The translations under genes were made by a program, and so were the position numbers. The notes beneath the pieces were generated by a model. The model was not told the origin of the DNA. It ran no database searches and saw nothing but the letters and a program-made list of their open reading frames with translations. From contig LNAC01001864.1 of the NCBI GenBank assembly GCA_002007465.1, positions 1-64,000 of the forward strand: a stretch of 64,000 nt of DNA, in the 5' to 3' direction. The stretch comes from Ailurus styani (Eukaryota > Chordata > Mammalia > Carnivora > Ailuridae). Positions 48,496-60,826 of the stretch are shown in pieces; position 1 is the stretch's first letter; each line of letters starts with the position of its first letter.

Positions 48496-49561
48496 TTAGA
48501 GGACCCCTTTCAATATTTCCTGTAGGGCTGGCTTGGTGTTTGCAAATTCCTTGAGTTTTTGTTTATCCTGGAAGATTTTAATCTCTCCTTGCATTTTCAA
48601 TGACAGCCTAGCTAGATATAGTATTCTTGGCTGCATATTTTTCTCGTTTAGTGCTCTGAATATATCATGCCAGCTCTTTCTGGCCTGCCAGGTCTCTGTG
48701 GATAGGTCTGCTGACAATCTAATATTTCTACCATTGTATACACCTCTTGTCCCGAGCTGCTTTCAGGATTTTCTCCTTGTCAGTAAGACTTGTAAGTTTT
48801 ACTATTAGATGATGGGGTGTGGACCTATTTTTATTGATTTTGAGGGGGGTTCTCTGTGCCTCCTCGATTTTGATGCTTGTTCTCTTAGCCAAATTAGGGA
48901 AATTCCGTGTTAAAATTTGCTCCAATATACCTTCTGCCCCCCCCTTCTTCTAGGATCCCAATTATTTTTACTATTAGATGATGGGGTGTGGACCTATTTT
49001 TATTGATTTTGAGGGGGGTTCTCTGTGCCTCCTCGATTTTGATGCTTGTTCTCTTAGCCAAATTAGGGAAATTCCGTGTTAAAATTTGCTCCAATATACC
49101 TTCTGCCCCCCCCTTCTTCTAGGATCCCAATTATTCTAATATTGTTTCGTCTTATGGTATCACTTATCTCTCGAATTCTCTCCTCATGGTCCAGTAGTTG
49201 TCTCTTTTCCTCCTCTTCTTTATTCTCTGACATTTTGTCTTCTAAATCACTAATTTTGTCTTCTGCCTCATTTATCCTAGCAGTAAGAGCCTCCATTTTT
49301 AATTGCACCTCACTAATAGCTTTTTTGATTTCAGCTTGGTTAGATTTTAGTTCTTTTATTTATCCAGAAAGGATTTTTATTTCTCTAGGGAAGCCTTCTC
49401 TATTATCTTCCATGGTTTTTTCGAGCCCAGCCAGCACCTTAAGAATCATCACTCTGAACTCTAGTTCTGTCATGTTATTAATGTCCTCATTGATTAGGTC
49501 CCTAGCCGTCATTACTGCCTCTTGTTCTTTTTTTGTGTGTTGATTTTTTCCTCCTTGTCAT
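48496..49561 (-). pseudogene. L1 B ORF1, disrupted by tandem duplication
   Basis: It starts MTRRKK-like at 49561. An in-frame stop occurs at about 49360 (ataaataaaag zone). The coiled coil is readable at 49308-49100, then a 169-bp tandem duplication (48797-49134) shifts the frame. The C-terminal domain is clean to the stop after LQEILKGVL. Confidence 0.85.
48797..49134 (-). repeat. 169-bp tandem duplication in L1 B ORF1
   Basis: Two adjacent copies, 48797-48965 and 48966-49134, are apparently identical by eye. 169 is not a multiple of three. Confidence 0.92.
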
Positions 49562-50005
49562 TTTGTGTGGATAAGAATAGATGGATGAGAGAACAAAATA
49601 CAAAGGGGTAGCAATGACCCCAGAGAAATATATACTAACCTAATCAGAAGAGAACTGGAACTTCCGGAAGGTGGTGGATTTTCTGTTTCTAGCATCGCTG
49701 CTCTTCTTCTCTTGATCTTCTGTAGAATTTGTAGGTTTTCAGAATAGTTTGCTAGTTATCTGGGTGAATTTCTGGGACCTGATGATAATTGGTCTCCTAC
49801 TACTCCACCATCTTGCCGCTTGCCTAATTAAGTCTTTTTACTTGTTAAATTTCCATCCAGATTTCCTAGTTCTTCTTGAATCAATTTAGTGTGTGTCTTT
49901 CTAGGAATTTTTCCATATCATCTAAATTATCTAATTTGTTGTCATACAGTTGTTTATAATATTCCCATATAATCCTTTTACCATAGATTATTGAGTCATG
50001 CTCCT

Positions 50006-51097
50006 AATAAAAATTGGAACTCTTTTCTTTGTTATTATCAGAGTTATGTGATAAATTCCTTTTTATATATGCCTCCTTGAACATATTCCTTTCTCTAAGG
50101 TAGGTTAAAGGAAGTTTGCTACACAGGTATACATTTCTGTTGCTATTGTTAAATAAATTGTGCTAAATTGTCCTATAAAGTAGGCAATTCCTTTTGTAGT
50201 GGCATTTCAAAAGTATTCATTGTCCTACAGCTCTGTCAAGATTGGATATTAGGGTTGCCTGGGTGGCTCAATGGGTTAAAGCCTCTGCCTTCAGCTCAGG
50301 TCATGATCTCAAGGTCCTGGGATCAAGCCCAGCATCAGGCTCCCTGCTCAGCAAGGAGTCTGCTTCCTCCTCTCTCTCTGCCTGCCTCTCTGCCTTCTTG
50401 TCATCTCTCTCTGTGTCAAATAAATAAATAAAATCTTTTAAAAAAAAAGATTTGATATTAGAAAATTTTAACTTTTTGTTAAACCTATGGCAAAAAAAAA
50501 GTACATCATTGATGGTTTGCTTTGTATCACAGTCAGACTGAACATCTCCTAAAATATTTTTCAGTCACTTTTTTCTTTTTGTCTCTTCCTTAAATTATCT
50601 GTATATATACTATGTGTATTTTTCAAAGGTTGTTTGCTTTTTTAGGAATTATATATTACTGTCATCATTCCATTCTATTTTATAAACACAAATATTTTCT
50701 TACAATCCACAGCTTATCATTTAACTTTGATTCACTATTGAAGAAGATGTTTTTAATTTTGATAGTCAAATGCCTTCCCTATATGTACAATTTTGTGTTC
50801 TTATATTTAGGTTTGTAATCTACATTAAATTTAGTTTTTTGAATGTATAAGAAACTGTCATTATGTTTTGGGCAAATGGATACTTTTACCTTGCCAGTGT
50901 CATAAGCAGCCACTAAAATTTTAGACTTTGAATTTGCCAAATTGGAGTTATACTCCCTTCTTTGACATAACTACATGTGCCCGGGCTGAAGACAGCTTAA
51001 AAGGCAAGACGGTCTACTATCCTTACATCTGACCCCTATGCCTCCTTATGCCTACACATCATGGTGGATTTCTTACTAATAAGCCTATTTCCCAGAG
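50006..51097. other. Intron, probably decayed LINE in part
   Basis: Phrases such as 'gtgctaaattgtcctataaa' and 'gtcaagattggatattag' recall old L1 3' regions on the minus strand. I cannot delimit one. A SINE lies at 50253-50447. Confidence 0.35.
50253..50447 (+). mobile_element. CAN-SINE, mustelid type
   Basis: Flanked by agattggatattag (50239-50252) and agatttgatattag (50448-50461), one mismatch. Confidence 0.93.
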
Positions 51098-52263
51098 GAG
51101 GGGCAGGATGGCAGAGAAGTGGGAGTCCCTGTTTTAACGGGTCCCCTGAAGTAAGCTAAATATCTAACAGAACACTCTGAGCACCTATGAAATCAGCCTG
51201 AGAAGATTATACACTTCTGGATCTCTACAGGGGCAGGAGGTCACAAGCAGAGAGCCCTCTGAAAAGCCTCAAAAAGCCGCCCAAGAACAAAAACCTCCAG
51301 AGAACAAAAACATGAAAAACCGGTTTCCACAGAGTCCAGCCCATTGATAGAGGGCATGGCAACTCAGGGAAAGCAAGATTGAGTGAAAAACAATGCAACA
51401 AGCCCCTCCCCCAGAAAACAAGCCAAAAGAATAAGAGGACAATAAACACAGGGTCCCCATAAAACTGTAAAACCACAACATCATGGGGAAAACAATATAT
51501 TAAGCTCCTGGTATTGCCCCCAAAACCTGTATATTTCATAGATACAACTTTTTATTTAATTCCTTCTTACAGTTCTTCTTTTTTTTTAATCTTACCATTT
51601 TTAACACTTACCATTGCAATGAGGTATTTAATACAACATATTTCATAATAACTTCTTAACTTGAACTTTTTTCATACATATACCTGGATTTTTTTCTTTT
51701 TCTTGTTTTCTTTTTAATATATATATAGATACAGGCTTCACGGTAATCCTTTTTCCCTATTCAATACTACCATCATGTATAAGCCAGTTTTAATTTCTCT
51801 ATCTCTAGAAAGTTGAGTCCTTTAACAAAGATAACAAGATATATCCAGGAAGTACTGAAATAATTTCCCTTGCCCACATTAAGGTTTTATAAATACCTAC
51901 CCACCTAATTCTTCTGTCAGTGCTTCTGTGTATTTGTTTTTGTTATTGTACTGTATAAATCTTATTCTTGGGATTCATTTTGGCTGGGTTTTTCCTTCTT
52001 TTTAATTTTTAGTCTCTTACTTTTCTCAGTCTTTTTGTTTGTTCATTTTTGGTTTATGTACCTTATAAATCTTACTATTGGGACTTATTTTGGCTGGGTT
52101 TTTTCTTGTTGTTTCTCTCTCTCTCTCTTATTTATTTATTTTTTTTTTATTAATTTTCTCTTTGATGGTGACTTCTGATTGCCCCAAAACATTCCAAGGG
52201 CACCCTGACTGAATCACGATAAATATATTCAGCTATACATCCCCTCAACCACCTCTCACCAAA

Positions 52264-53147
52264 ATGACTAGGAGGAGGAACACCCAGCAGAGGAAAAATT
52301 CAGAGACTGTGACTTCTGCCACCAAACTATTGGATATGGACCTAAACAATATGTTGGAAATGGAATTCAGAGTAAAAATTGTCCAGGCAATGGATGGATT
52401 AGAGAAGACCATTAGTGGCAACATACAATCTCTAAAGGCGGAATTGAGAGCTGATCTGGCAGAAGTCAAAAATACTATCGAGACCCAAGCTAATCTAAAT
52501 ACTCTAACAGCTAGGAGAACTGAGCCTGAAGATCGAATTAGTGATCTAGAAGACAGGCTGATAGAAAAGCAGGATAAGGAGGACGCATGGAACAAACAGC
52601 TTAGAAGCCATGGGAACAGAATTAGGGAAATAAATGACACCATGAAACGTTCAAATGTCAGAATTATTGGGATCCCTGAGGGGGTAGAGAAAGAGAAAAA
52701 ACTAGAAGATGTAGTTGATCAAATATTGGATGAAAATTTCCCTAATCTGAGGAATGAACAAAAGTTCATGTCCTAGAGGCAGAGAGGACACCCCCCAAGA
52801 TCAACAAGTCCAGAAAGACCCCCAGACACTTAATTGTGAGATTCATGAATCATAAATTCAGACAGGAGGAATTAAGGCTAGCTAGGGGGAAGTGATTCCT
52901 TACATATAGAGGAAGGACCATTGGAATAATGTCGGACCTGTCCACAGAAACCCAGCAAGCCAGAAAGGGCTGGCAAGACATATTCAGGGGACTAAATGAG
53001 AAGAACATGCAACCAAGAATACTTTATGAAGCAAGGGTGATATTCAGAATGGATAGAGAGATAAAGAGCTTCCAAGATCAGCAAGGTCTAAAAGATTATG
53101 TGACCACCAAGCTGGCACTACAAGAAATATTATGGGGTGTACTATAA
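52264..53147 (+). pseudogene. L1 C ORF1 (frameshifted)
   Basis: The first 170 codons are open: a coiled coil with regular heptads (about residues 40-115) and the start of the RRM (NVRIIGIPEGVEK). The frame breaks near 52776; an odd 60-80-bp stretch near 52835-52905 does not fit ORF1. The C-terminal 72 codons reopen at 52929 and end properly at ILWGVL. Confidence 0.85.
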
Positions 53148-53234
53148 AAGAAGAAAGAATCCAAAGGGACATACTACAGAAAGTTACACACACAATTCAT
53201 AGAAACAAGGACTTCACAGGCAAAACGATGTCAA

Positions 53235-55697
53235 CAAAAACTTAACTTTCAATAATTACTCTCAATGTGAACAGCCTAATGTTCCCATAAAAAGGCACAG
53301 AGTTGCAGACTGGATAAAATGACAGGACCATCCATATGCTGTCTACAAGAGATGGATTTTGAACCTAAAGATACATTCAGACTGAAAGTGAAGGGATGGA
53401 GAACCATCTTTCATGCCAATGGGCCTCAAAAAAAAAACTGGGGCAGTGATTCACATATCAGATAAATTAGATTTTAAGCTAAAGACTGTAGTCAGAGATA
53501 CAGAAGGACACTACATCATTCCTAAAGGGTCTATCCACCAAGAAGATCTAACAATTGTAAATATTTATGCCCCCAACATTGGAAGCAACCAACTACATAA
53601 GCCAACTGTTAAACAAAATAAAGAGTCATATTGATATGAATATATTAATTGTAGGAGATCTTAATACACCACTCTCAGCAACAGAAAGATCCTCTAAGCA
53701 GAAAATCAACAACAAAACAAGAGCTTTGAATGACACATTGGACCACAAGGACCTCAGAAATATACACAGAATATTCCACCCTAAGACAACAGAATACTCA
53801 TTCTTCTCAAGCGCACATGGAACTTTCTCCAGAATAGAGCACATACTCAGTCACAAATCAGGGCTCAACCGATACCAAAAGATTAAGATTATCCACTGCA
53901 TATTCTCAGACCACAGTGCTTTGAAACTGGAACTCAACCACAAGAAAAAGTTTGGAAGGAATTCAAACACTTGGAAACTAAAGACCATCCTGCTCAAGAA
54001 TGTTTGGATCAACCAAGAAATCAAAGAAAAACTTAAATAATTCGTGGAAACCAATGAAAATGAAGACACATCGGTCCAAAACCTATGGGATATGGCAAAT
54101 GTTTTACTAAGGGGGAAATACATAGCCATCCAAGCCTCACTCAAAAAAACTGAAAGATCCCGAATATATAAACTCTCTTTACACCTTAAGTAACTGGAAA
54201 ATCAACAACAAAGTAAGCCAACCCCATGCACAAGAAGGGAAATAATTAAGATCAGAGCAGAGATCATTGAGTTAGAAACTAGAGAAACAGTAGAACACAT
54301 CAACAAAACTAGAAGCTGGTTCTTTGAAAGAATTAATAAGATCGATAAACCACGGACCAAACTAATCCAAAAGAAAAGAGAAAGGGCTCAAGTTTATAAA
54401 ATTATGAATGAAAGGGGAGAGATAATGACTAACACCAAGGAAATAGAAACAATCATCAGAAACTATTATCAAAAGCTATATACCAGTAAGTTAAGCAACC
54501 TAGAAATGGATACATTCCTGGAAACCTGGAAACTTCAAAGACCAAAACAGGAAGAAACTGACAACCTCAATAGACCAGTATCTACACTAAGGAGTTTGAA
54601 GCGGTGATCAAAAACCTCCCAAAAAAACTAGAGTACAGGACCTGACAGATTCCCTTGGGAATTCTATCAAACATTCAAAGAAGAAATAATACCTACTCTC
54701 CTGAAGCTGTTGCAAAAAATAGAAACAGAGGGAAAACTCTTTTAAAACTCTTTCTATGAAGCCAGCATTACCCTGATCCCCAATCCAGGCAAAGATCCCA
54801 TCAAATAGGACAATTTCAGACCAATATCCTTGATGAATGTGGATGCCAAGATTCTCAACAAGATCCTAGCTAATACGCTCCAACAGTACATTAAAAAGAT
54901 TATTCACCATGACCGTGGGATTTATCCCTGGGATGCAAGGGTGGTTCAACATTCGCAAATCAATCAATGTGATAGAACAAATCAAGAGAAGAGAGAAGAA
55001 CCACATGGTCCGCTCAATTGATTTGGAAAAAGCATTTGACAAAGTACATCATCCTTTTCTGATTAAAACTCTTCAAAGTATAGAGATAGAGGGAACATTC
55101 CTCAACTTCATAAAACCTATCTATAAAAAACCCACAGCAAATATCATTCTTAATGGGGAAAAACTGACAGAATTCCCATTGAGATTAGGAACACAACAAG
55201 GATGTCCACTCTGACAACTGTTGTTCAACATACCAGAAGTCCTAGTAACAGCAATCAGACAACAAAAAGAAAGAAAGGCATTCAAATTGGCAAAGAAAGG
55301 CATTCTCTCTCTTCACAGATGACATGATACTTTATAGGGAAAACCCAAAAGACTCCACACCCAAACTACTAGAACTAATACAGCAATTCAGTAATGTGGC
55401 AGGATACAAAATCAATCCACAGAAACCAGTTGCTTTCTTAAACACTAACAATGAAAATATACAAGGGGAAATTAGAGAATTGATTCCAATTACTATAGCA
55501 CCAAGAACCATAAGATACCTTGGAATAAACCTAACCAAAGAGGTAAAGGACCTCTACTTGAGGAACTACAGAAAACTCAAGAAAGAAATTGAAGAAGACA
55601 CAAAATATGGAAAAACATTCCATGCCTCATGGATCAGAAGAATAAACATTGTTAAAATGTCTATACTGCCCAGAGCAATCTATACTTTCAATGCCAT
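53235..55697 (+). pseudogene. L1 C ORF2 (frameshifted, 3'-truncated)
   Basis: Endonuclease pieces ([24 protein letters not shown]) lie at 53413-54040, and reverse transcriptase pieces ([24 protein letters not shown]) at 54909-55214. The catalytic box is present as DDMILYRENPKDS at 55319-55360. The end is lost at the junction with L1 D. Confidence 0.85.
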
Positions 55698-58600
55698 CTG
55701 TTGGGCATCTGGGCTGTTTGCACAGTTTGGCGATTGTGGCCATTGCTGCTATGAACATGGGGGTACATATGGCCCTTCTTTTCACTACATCTGTATCTTC
55801 GGGGTAAATACCCTATAGTACAATTGCAGGGTCATAGTGTAGCTCTATTTTTAATTTTTTCATTTTAATTCCACACTGTTTTCCAAAGTGACTACACCAA
55901 CTTGCATTCCCACCAACAGGGGAAGAGGGTTCCCCTTTCTCCACATCCTCTCCAACACTTCTTGTTTCCTGTCCTGTTAATTTGGGCCATTTTACCATAC
56001 TTGTGTAAGGTGGTATCTCAACATGGCTTTGATTTGAGTTTCCCTGATGGCTAGTGATGAACATTTTTTCATGTGTCTGTTGGCCATTTGTCTTCTTTGG
56101 AGAAGTGTCTGTTCATGTCTTCTGCCCATTTTTTGACATGATTATCTGTTTTTTGGGCGTTGAGCTTGAGAAGTTCTTTATAAATCTTGGATATCAGTCC
56201 TTCGTCTGTAGTGTCATTTGCGAATATCTTCTCCCATTCCATAGGTTGCCTCTTTGTTTTGTTGACAACATGTTTCCTTTGCTGTGCAGAAGGTTTTTAT
56301 CTTGATGAAGTCCCAAAGGTTCATTTTTGCTTTTGTTTCCTTTGCCTTTGGAGACGTGTTTTGAAAGAAGTTGCTGTGACCAATGTCGAAGAGGTTGCTG
56401 CTTATGTTCTCCTCTAGGATTTTGATAGATTCCTGCCTCACGTTGAGGTCTTTCATCCATTTCGAGTTTATCCTTGTGTATGGTGTAAGAGAATGGTCGA
56501 GTTTCATTCTTCCATACATAGCTGTCCAATTTTCCCAGCACCATTTATTGCAGAGACCAAAAGAACCAGCTTCTAGTTTCATTGATTTGTTCTCTTCTTT
56601 TGGTTTCTATTTCATTGATTTCTGTTCTAATTTTTATTATTTCTCTCTATCTGCTTGGTTCAGGCTTTATTTGCTGTTCTTTTTCCAACTCTCCTAGGTT
56701 TAAGTTTAGCTTATGTATTTGAGTATTTTCCAATTTTTTCAAAAAGGCTTGCATTCCTATGTACTTCCCTCTTAGGACCACTTTGGCTGTATCCCAAAGG
56801 TTTTGAACAGTTGTGCTTTCATATTCATTTCTTTCCATGAATTATTTTAATTCTTCCTTAATTTCCTTAATTCATTCATGAGTAGGATGCTCTTTAGCCT
56901 CCAAATGTTTGAATTCCTTCCAAATTTTCTCTTGCAATTGAGTTTCAAAGCATTGTGGTCTGAAAATATGCAGGGAAAAATCCCAATCTTTTGGTACCAT
57001 CTGAGACCTTATTTGTGAACCCGTGTATGATCTATACTGGAGAATGTTCCCTGTGCACTCAAGAGGAATGTGTGTTCTCTTGGAAGAGTGAAAAAAAATA
57101 AAATTAAGAAGTTTAAAAAAAAAAGAAAGAAGGAGTATTCTGTTGCTTATATATCTGTGTATATATCTGTGAAATCCATCTGGTCCAGGGCATCATTCAA
57201 AGCCCTTGTTTCCTTGTTGATCTTGTGCTTGGATGATCTGTCCATTGCTGTGAGTGTAGTGAAGTCCCCTAGTATTATTGTATTATTATCAATTTAATTT
57301 TATTATTAGTTGATTTATATAACTGGCTGCTCCCAAGTTAAAGAGCATAAATACTTATAATTATTAGATTCTTATAGGATATATCCTTTAATTGTGACAC
57401 TATATCATAGTGTCATTCTTTATTACAGTCTTTGGTTTATAATCTAATTTTTCTGATATAAGGATTGTCACCCAGCTTTCTTTTGATGTCCACTGGCATG
57501 ATAGCTGGTTTTTCAAACCCCCCTACCCCCCGCTTTCATTCTGGAAGTGCTTTTAGGTCTAAAATGAGTCTATTATAGACAGTATATGGATAGGTCTTGC
57601 TTTTTATCAAATCTTATACTCCGTTTTTTTTTTTTACTCTGTGTCTTTTGATTGAAGCATTTATACCATTTACATTCAGAATAACTATTGAAAGATATGA
57701 ATTTAGTGCTATTGTATTACGTGTATAGTCCCTGTTTCTATAGATTATCTCTGTTTCTTTCTCTTTACTGTTACTCTTGAGCTCTCTCTTCACTTACAAG
57801 ACCCTGATTTAATGATCATAGATTCTTTTAGTTTCTGTTTGTCCTAGAAGTTCTTTATCTCTCTTTCCATTCTGAATGACAGACTTTCTGGAAAAAGTAT
57901 TCTTGGCTGTATGTTTTCCTCATTTAGTACCCTGAATATATCATACCAGCCCTTTCTGGCCTGCCAGGTCTCTGTGGATAGGTCTGTTGCCCATCTAATG
58001 TTCCTACCCGATTAGGTTAAGAAGTTCTTGTCTCAAACTACTTTCAGGATTTTCTCTTTATCTCTGAAATTTGCAAGCTTCACTATATTTGTTGAGGTAT
58101 CAATCTATTTTTATTGATTTGGGGGGGGGGCGGCTTCTCTCTACCTCCAGGAGTTGAATACCTGTTTTCTTCCCAAATTAGGGAAGTTCTCACCTATGAT
58201 TTGCTCAAATATACTTCTGTCCATCTCTTTCTTCTTCCTCTGGGACCCCAATAGTTCTAATATTATTTTGCTTTATGGTATTGCTGATTTCTCAAAACCT
58301 CCCTTCATGGTCTATTAGTTGTTTTTCTCTCTTCTCTTCAGTTTCCTTTATTTCCATCAACTTGTCTTCTATGTCACTGACACTCTTCTGCCTCATTTAC
58401 CCTAGCTGTTAGAGCATCCATTTTGGACTGCATATCAGTTAAACCATTTTTAATTTTGGCGTGATTGGATTTTATTTCTGCACTAAGAGATTCTCTAGTG
58501 TCTTCTTATGCTTTTTTCAAGCCCAGCTACTAACTTTATAATCATTATCCTGAATTCCAGTTCTGACATTTTATTTATATCCATGTTGGTTCAATCTGTG

Positions 58601-60170
58601 GCAGAAAGTATTACCTCTGGTTCTTTCTTTTGTTGTGAATTCCTCCTTCTAGTCATTTTGCCAAGAGTAGAATAGATGAATGAAAGAACAAAATCAAAAA
58701 TATCAAGCATGACCCAAGAGAAGTACATACTAGACAAATCCAAGAGGTCAGAAACCAAAAAAGAAAAAAAAGGGGGGGGAGAGACTATAATTTCACAGGT
58801 AGATAAAACAGAGTGATCCAGGTGGTCCCAGGTGTATTTTGTTTGTTAGAAGACACTAAATCCCAAAATTGTAAAGAAAGAAAAATTTATATGTATATAA
58901 AAATAAAATTATATACAGTGAATAGAAGCCAAAAATGAAGGATAAGTCTATAAAATATAAATGTATAAATGAAAATTTTAAAAAGACTTAAAAACAAAGA
59001 GTTTATAAAATAAGAAACTAGTTGAAACGAAAAAGAAAATTTTAAACTGAAAGACTAAAGACTCATGTAAAAACACCTCCAATTCTATATACTATTTTCC
59101 CTTAGCATAGGAATTTTTCAGTTCTGAGTGATCTATAAACTTGGTATTTGCCTGAGGATCATTCTGGTCTTCTGGAGAAGGGGCCTGATGCACTGATTCT
59201 CAGGTGTCTTTGCCTGAGCAGAGTTGCACCACCCCTTGCCCGGGGGCTAGGCTCAGTATAAGCTTCTTTGGGTTGTTCTATGTGGCTTTTGTTCCCTGAA
59301 GGCTTTTTGCACCACTTTAGAGAATGAAAAAAAAAGTAAAAAATGGCAGCGCCCCAATCTCCAGCTCTGGAGCTGAAAGATCCTGGCTCCCACTCTTCAG
59401 GGAACCCTCAGAAAAGGCAGACAATCCCTTTCCTGTAGGCCAAACTCCCCAGACTCCTGTGGTGCACACTCACACCAATGCTCCCAGGGGAGGGAGGGGT
59501 GTTTCACTGCCACTCTGCTCTTCACTGGGACCCTCCTCAGGGAGCATTTGCTCAATCGTGCATACACTCCCACTGCTCCTCCCATGGGAAGGAACTGGAT
59601 ATCACAGTGGTTGTCACTTGCTGGGCTCCTGCTCTGAAAGCAGTCACAGACTGTGCTGGGGTTTGCAGTCTATGGCAACACCTAGCTGAGAAGCCACTCA
59701 GCAGCTTGCTAATTGTAGCCAGCTTCCCTGCTCCAATGCTTAGGAACTCTGCCACATTTAGGCACCCCCTTTCTTTCTGTGATCCTGGGGATCCTGAGAC
59801 CACACTGTCCCACCTAGGATTCCACCCACTTTACACCTGAGCACCTTTCAGGCAGGGTCATTCCTCACAGGAGCAGACTTCTAAAAGTTGCAATTTTGTA
59901 CTCCACTGCTATATCAATTCCCAGTAGCCCAGTGACAGAGACTCCCTCCCCCCACAATTTATCTTCTGATATGTCCCCTCAGATTCACATCTCTGCACCT
60001 CCTACTTTGCAAAAAGTGGTCACTTTTCTATTTGTAGAACTGCAGCAATTTTTTTTCTTACATCTCATGTTGAATTCACATGTGTTCAAAATGATTGATA
60101 GTTATCTAGGTAATTCAAGGTACCAGATGAAACGTGGGTGCTCTAATCTTTCACCATCTTCCCTCCCTCC
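55698..60170 (-). mobile_element. L1 'D': L1 with 5' UTR, ORF1 and parts of ORF2, internal deletion
   Basis: Read on the minus strand: 5' UTR (60170-58657) similar to that of L1 A, ORF1 (58656-about 57790), ORF2 start to about the endonuclease/RT boundary, then at about 56555 a jump ('ccagcttctagtttcattg' meets 'tattgcagagacc') into the C-terminal part, ending at 55698 against L1 C. RT core and 3' UTR are gone. An A-rich insert lies at about 57095-57135. Confidence 0.85.
57790..58656 (-). pseudogene. L1 D ORF1 (decayed)
   Basis: The ATG at 58656 opens an MTRRRN-like start. The coiled-coil and RRM text are recognisable but stops and frameshifts are frequent; the end near 57790 corresponds to the usual end of ORF1. 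Confidence 0.7.
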
Positions 60171-60817
60171 TACTTCTGAAGTTATTAAGACTTAAAACTA
60201 CACTAAGACTTGCCACACCCTATCTTTATTTTAACAGAATTTTCAAGGTCATAACTGTAACAAGTTGTATAAAGAGGCATCAATGAAGACTCTAAGTTCC
60301 CAGTATCACATGCCAAAATAATAGGTGAGGCACTTAAAAAAAAAGAAGGCAGTCAAAAAAGAGCAGTAAAACCTTTCACTGATATGGACAATATAAAAGG
60401 GTCAGGAAAGAAGACTTAGAGTATTTCTCTGCAGAGAGCTATTGGGTGCCTTGAGCCATATACAAACCCTTAAGGTAGAGGAGGACATGCTTGCCCTGAT
60501 CTCAAGCCTAGGGAGGGGCATCTAAAATACTTAGAAAATCTGGTATTATCTGTAGTTATGGAGAAGGAAGACAGTGATAGTCAAGTAAGACTTTTCCCGT
60601 ATAACTTATCTTTATTTCCTCTCTTCCAAACACAGGGAGAACAGAAACTACAACTAGTTAGTTGGAAAGGAGGTAATGAAAGAAAAAAGCCAATCATAAC
60701 CCCTAGCAGTTTCCAGTTGGTATACTGGGTGGGAGGTAAAAAGAGAGAAATCTTAACTTAGGATAAAAATTAAAATATTGTCTGTAATATTTGACAGGGA
60801 ATTTTAATTTCCCAATT
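60171..60817. other. Intron, unassigned
   Basis: A purine-rich, low-repeat stretch. No exon is seen. Confidence 0.45.
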
Positions 60818-60826
60818 AGGACAGTG

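Larger units (their letters stand above)
44297..49823 (-). mobile_element. L1 'B': near full-length young L1 with shortened 5' UTR
   Basis: 3' UTR 44306-44571, ORF2 to about 48360, ORF1 48496-49561 and a 5' UTR of only about 260 bp ending at 'ccatcttgccgcttg' (reverse of the canonical L1 start). It sits inside L1 G, in sense with CCDC7. The right flank 'ctaattaagtc' and a left 'ctaattaactt' at 44249 may be the duplication, in which case 44263-44296 is a short 3' transduction. The sequence holds a 37-base gap and three single-N gaps. Confidence 0.9.
40040..50005 (-). mobile_element. L1 'G': ancient L1, 3' end at left, three insertions
   Basis: The reverse L1M-type 3' UTR ('cccaactcatttaaagtgta'-like text near 40080) leads into ORF2 text. 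The host element can be followed through 41330, 42410-42990, 43435-44290 and 49825-50005 in collinear order, showing that L1 H, an LTR and L1 B landed inside it. All frames are destroyed. Confidence 0.8.
51098..55697 (+). mobile_element. L1 'C': L1 with 5' UTR, ORF1 and ORF2 to the end of RT; 3' end missing
   Basis: The 5' start ('ggaggggcaggatggcag') leads into a 5' UTR different from A/B and then ORF1 and ORF2. Sequence stops in ORF2 after the FNAI codons at 55697, where it switches to minus-strand L1 text. It represents a separate L1 lineage from A and B by its ORF1 (MTRRRNTQQRKNSE). Confidence 0.85.

Noticed and set aside
59324..59840. Two plus-strand ORFs of about 120 codons in a GC-richer region
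   Set aside because: They read the antisense of the L1 D 5' UTR. There are no splice sites or protein-like features.
51098..60170. Single L1 with a twin-priming inversion
   Set aside because: Both halves have separate 5' UTRs and ORF1 genes, and their ORF1 starts differ, so two insertions are required.
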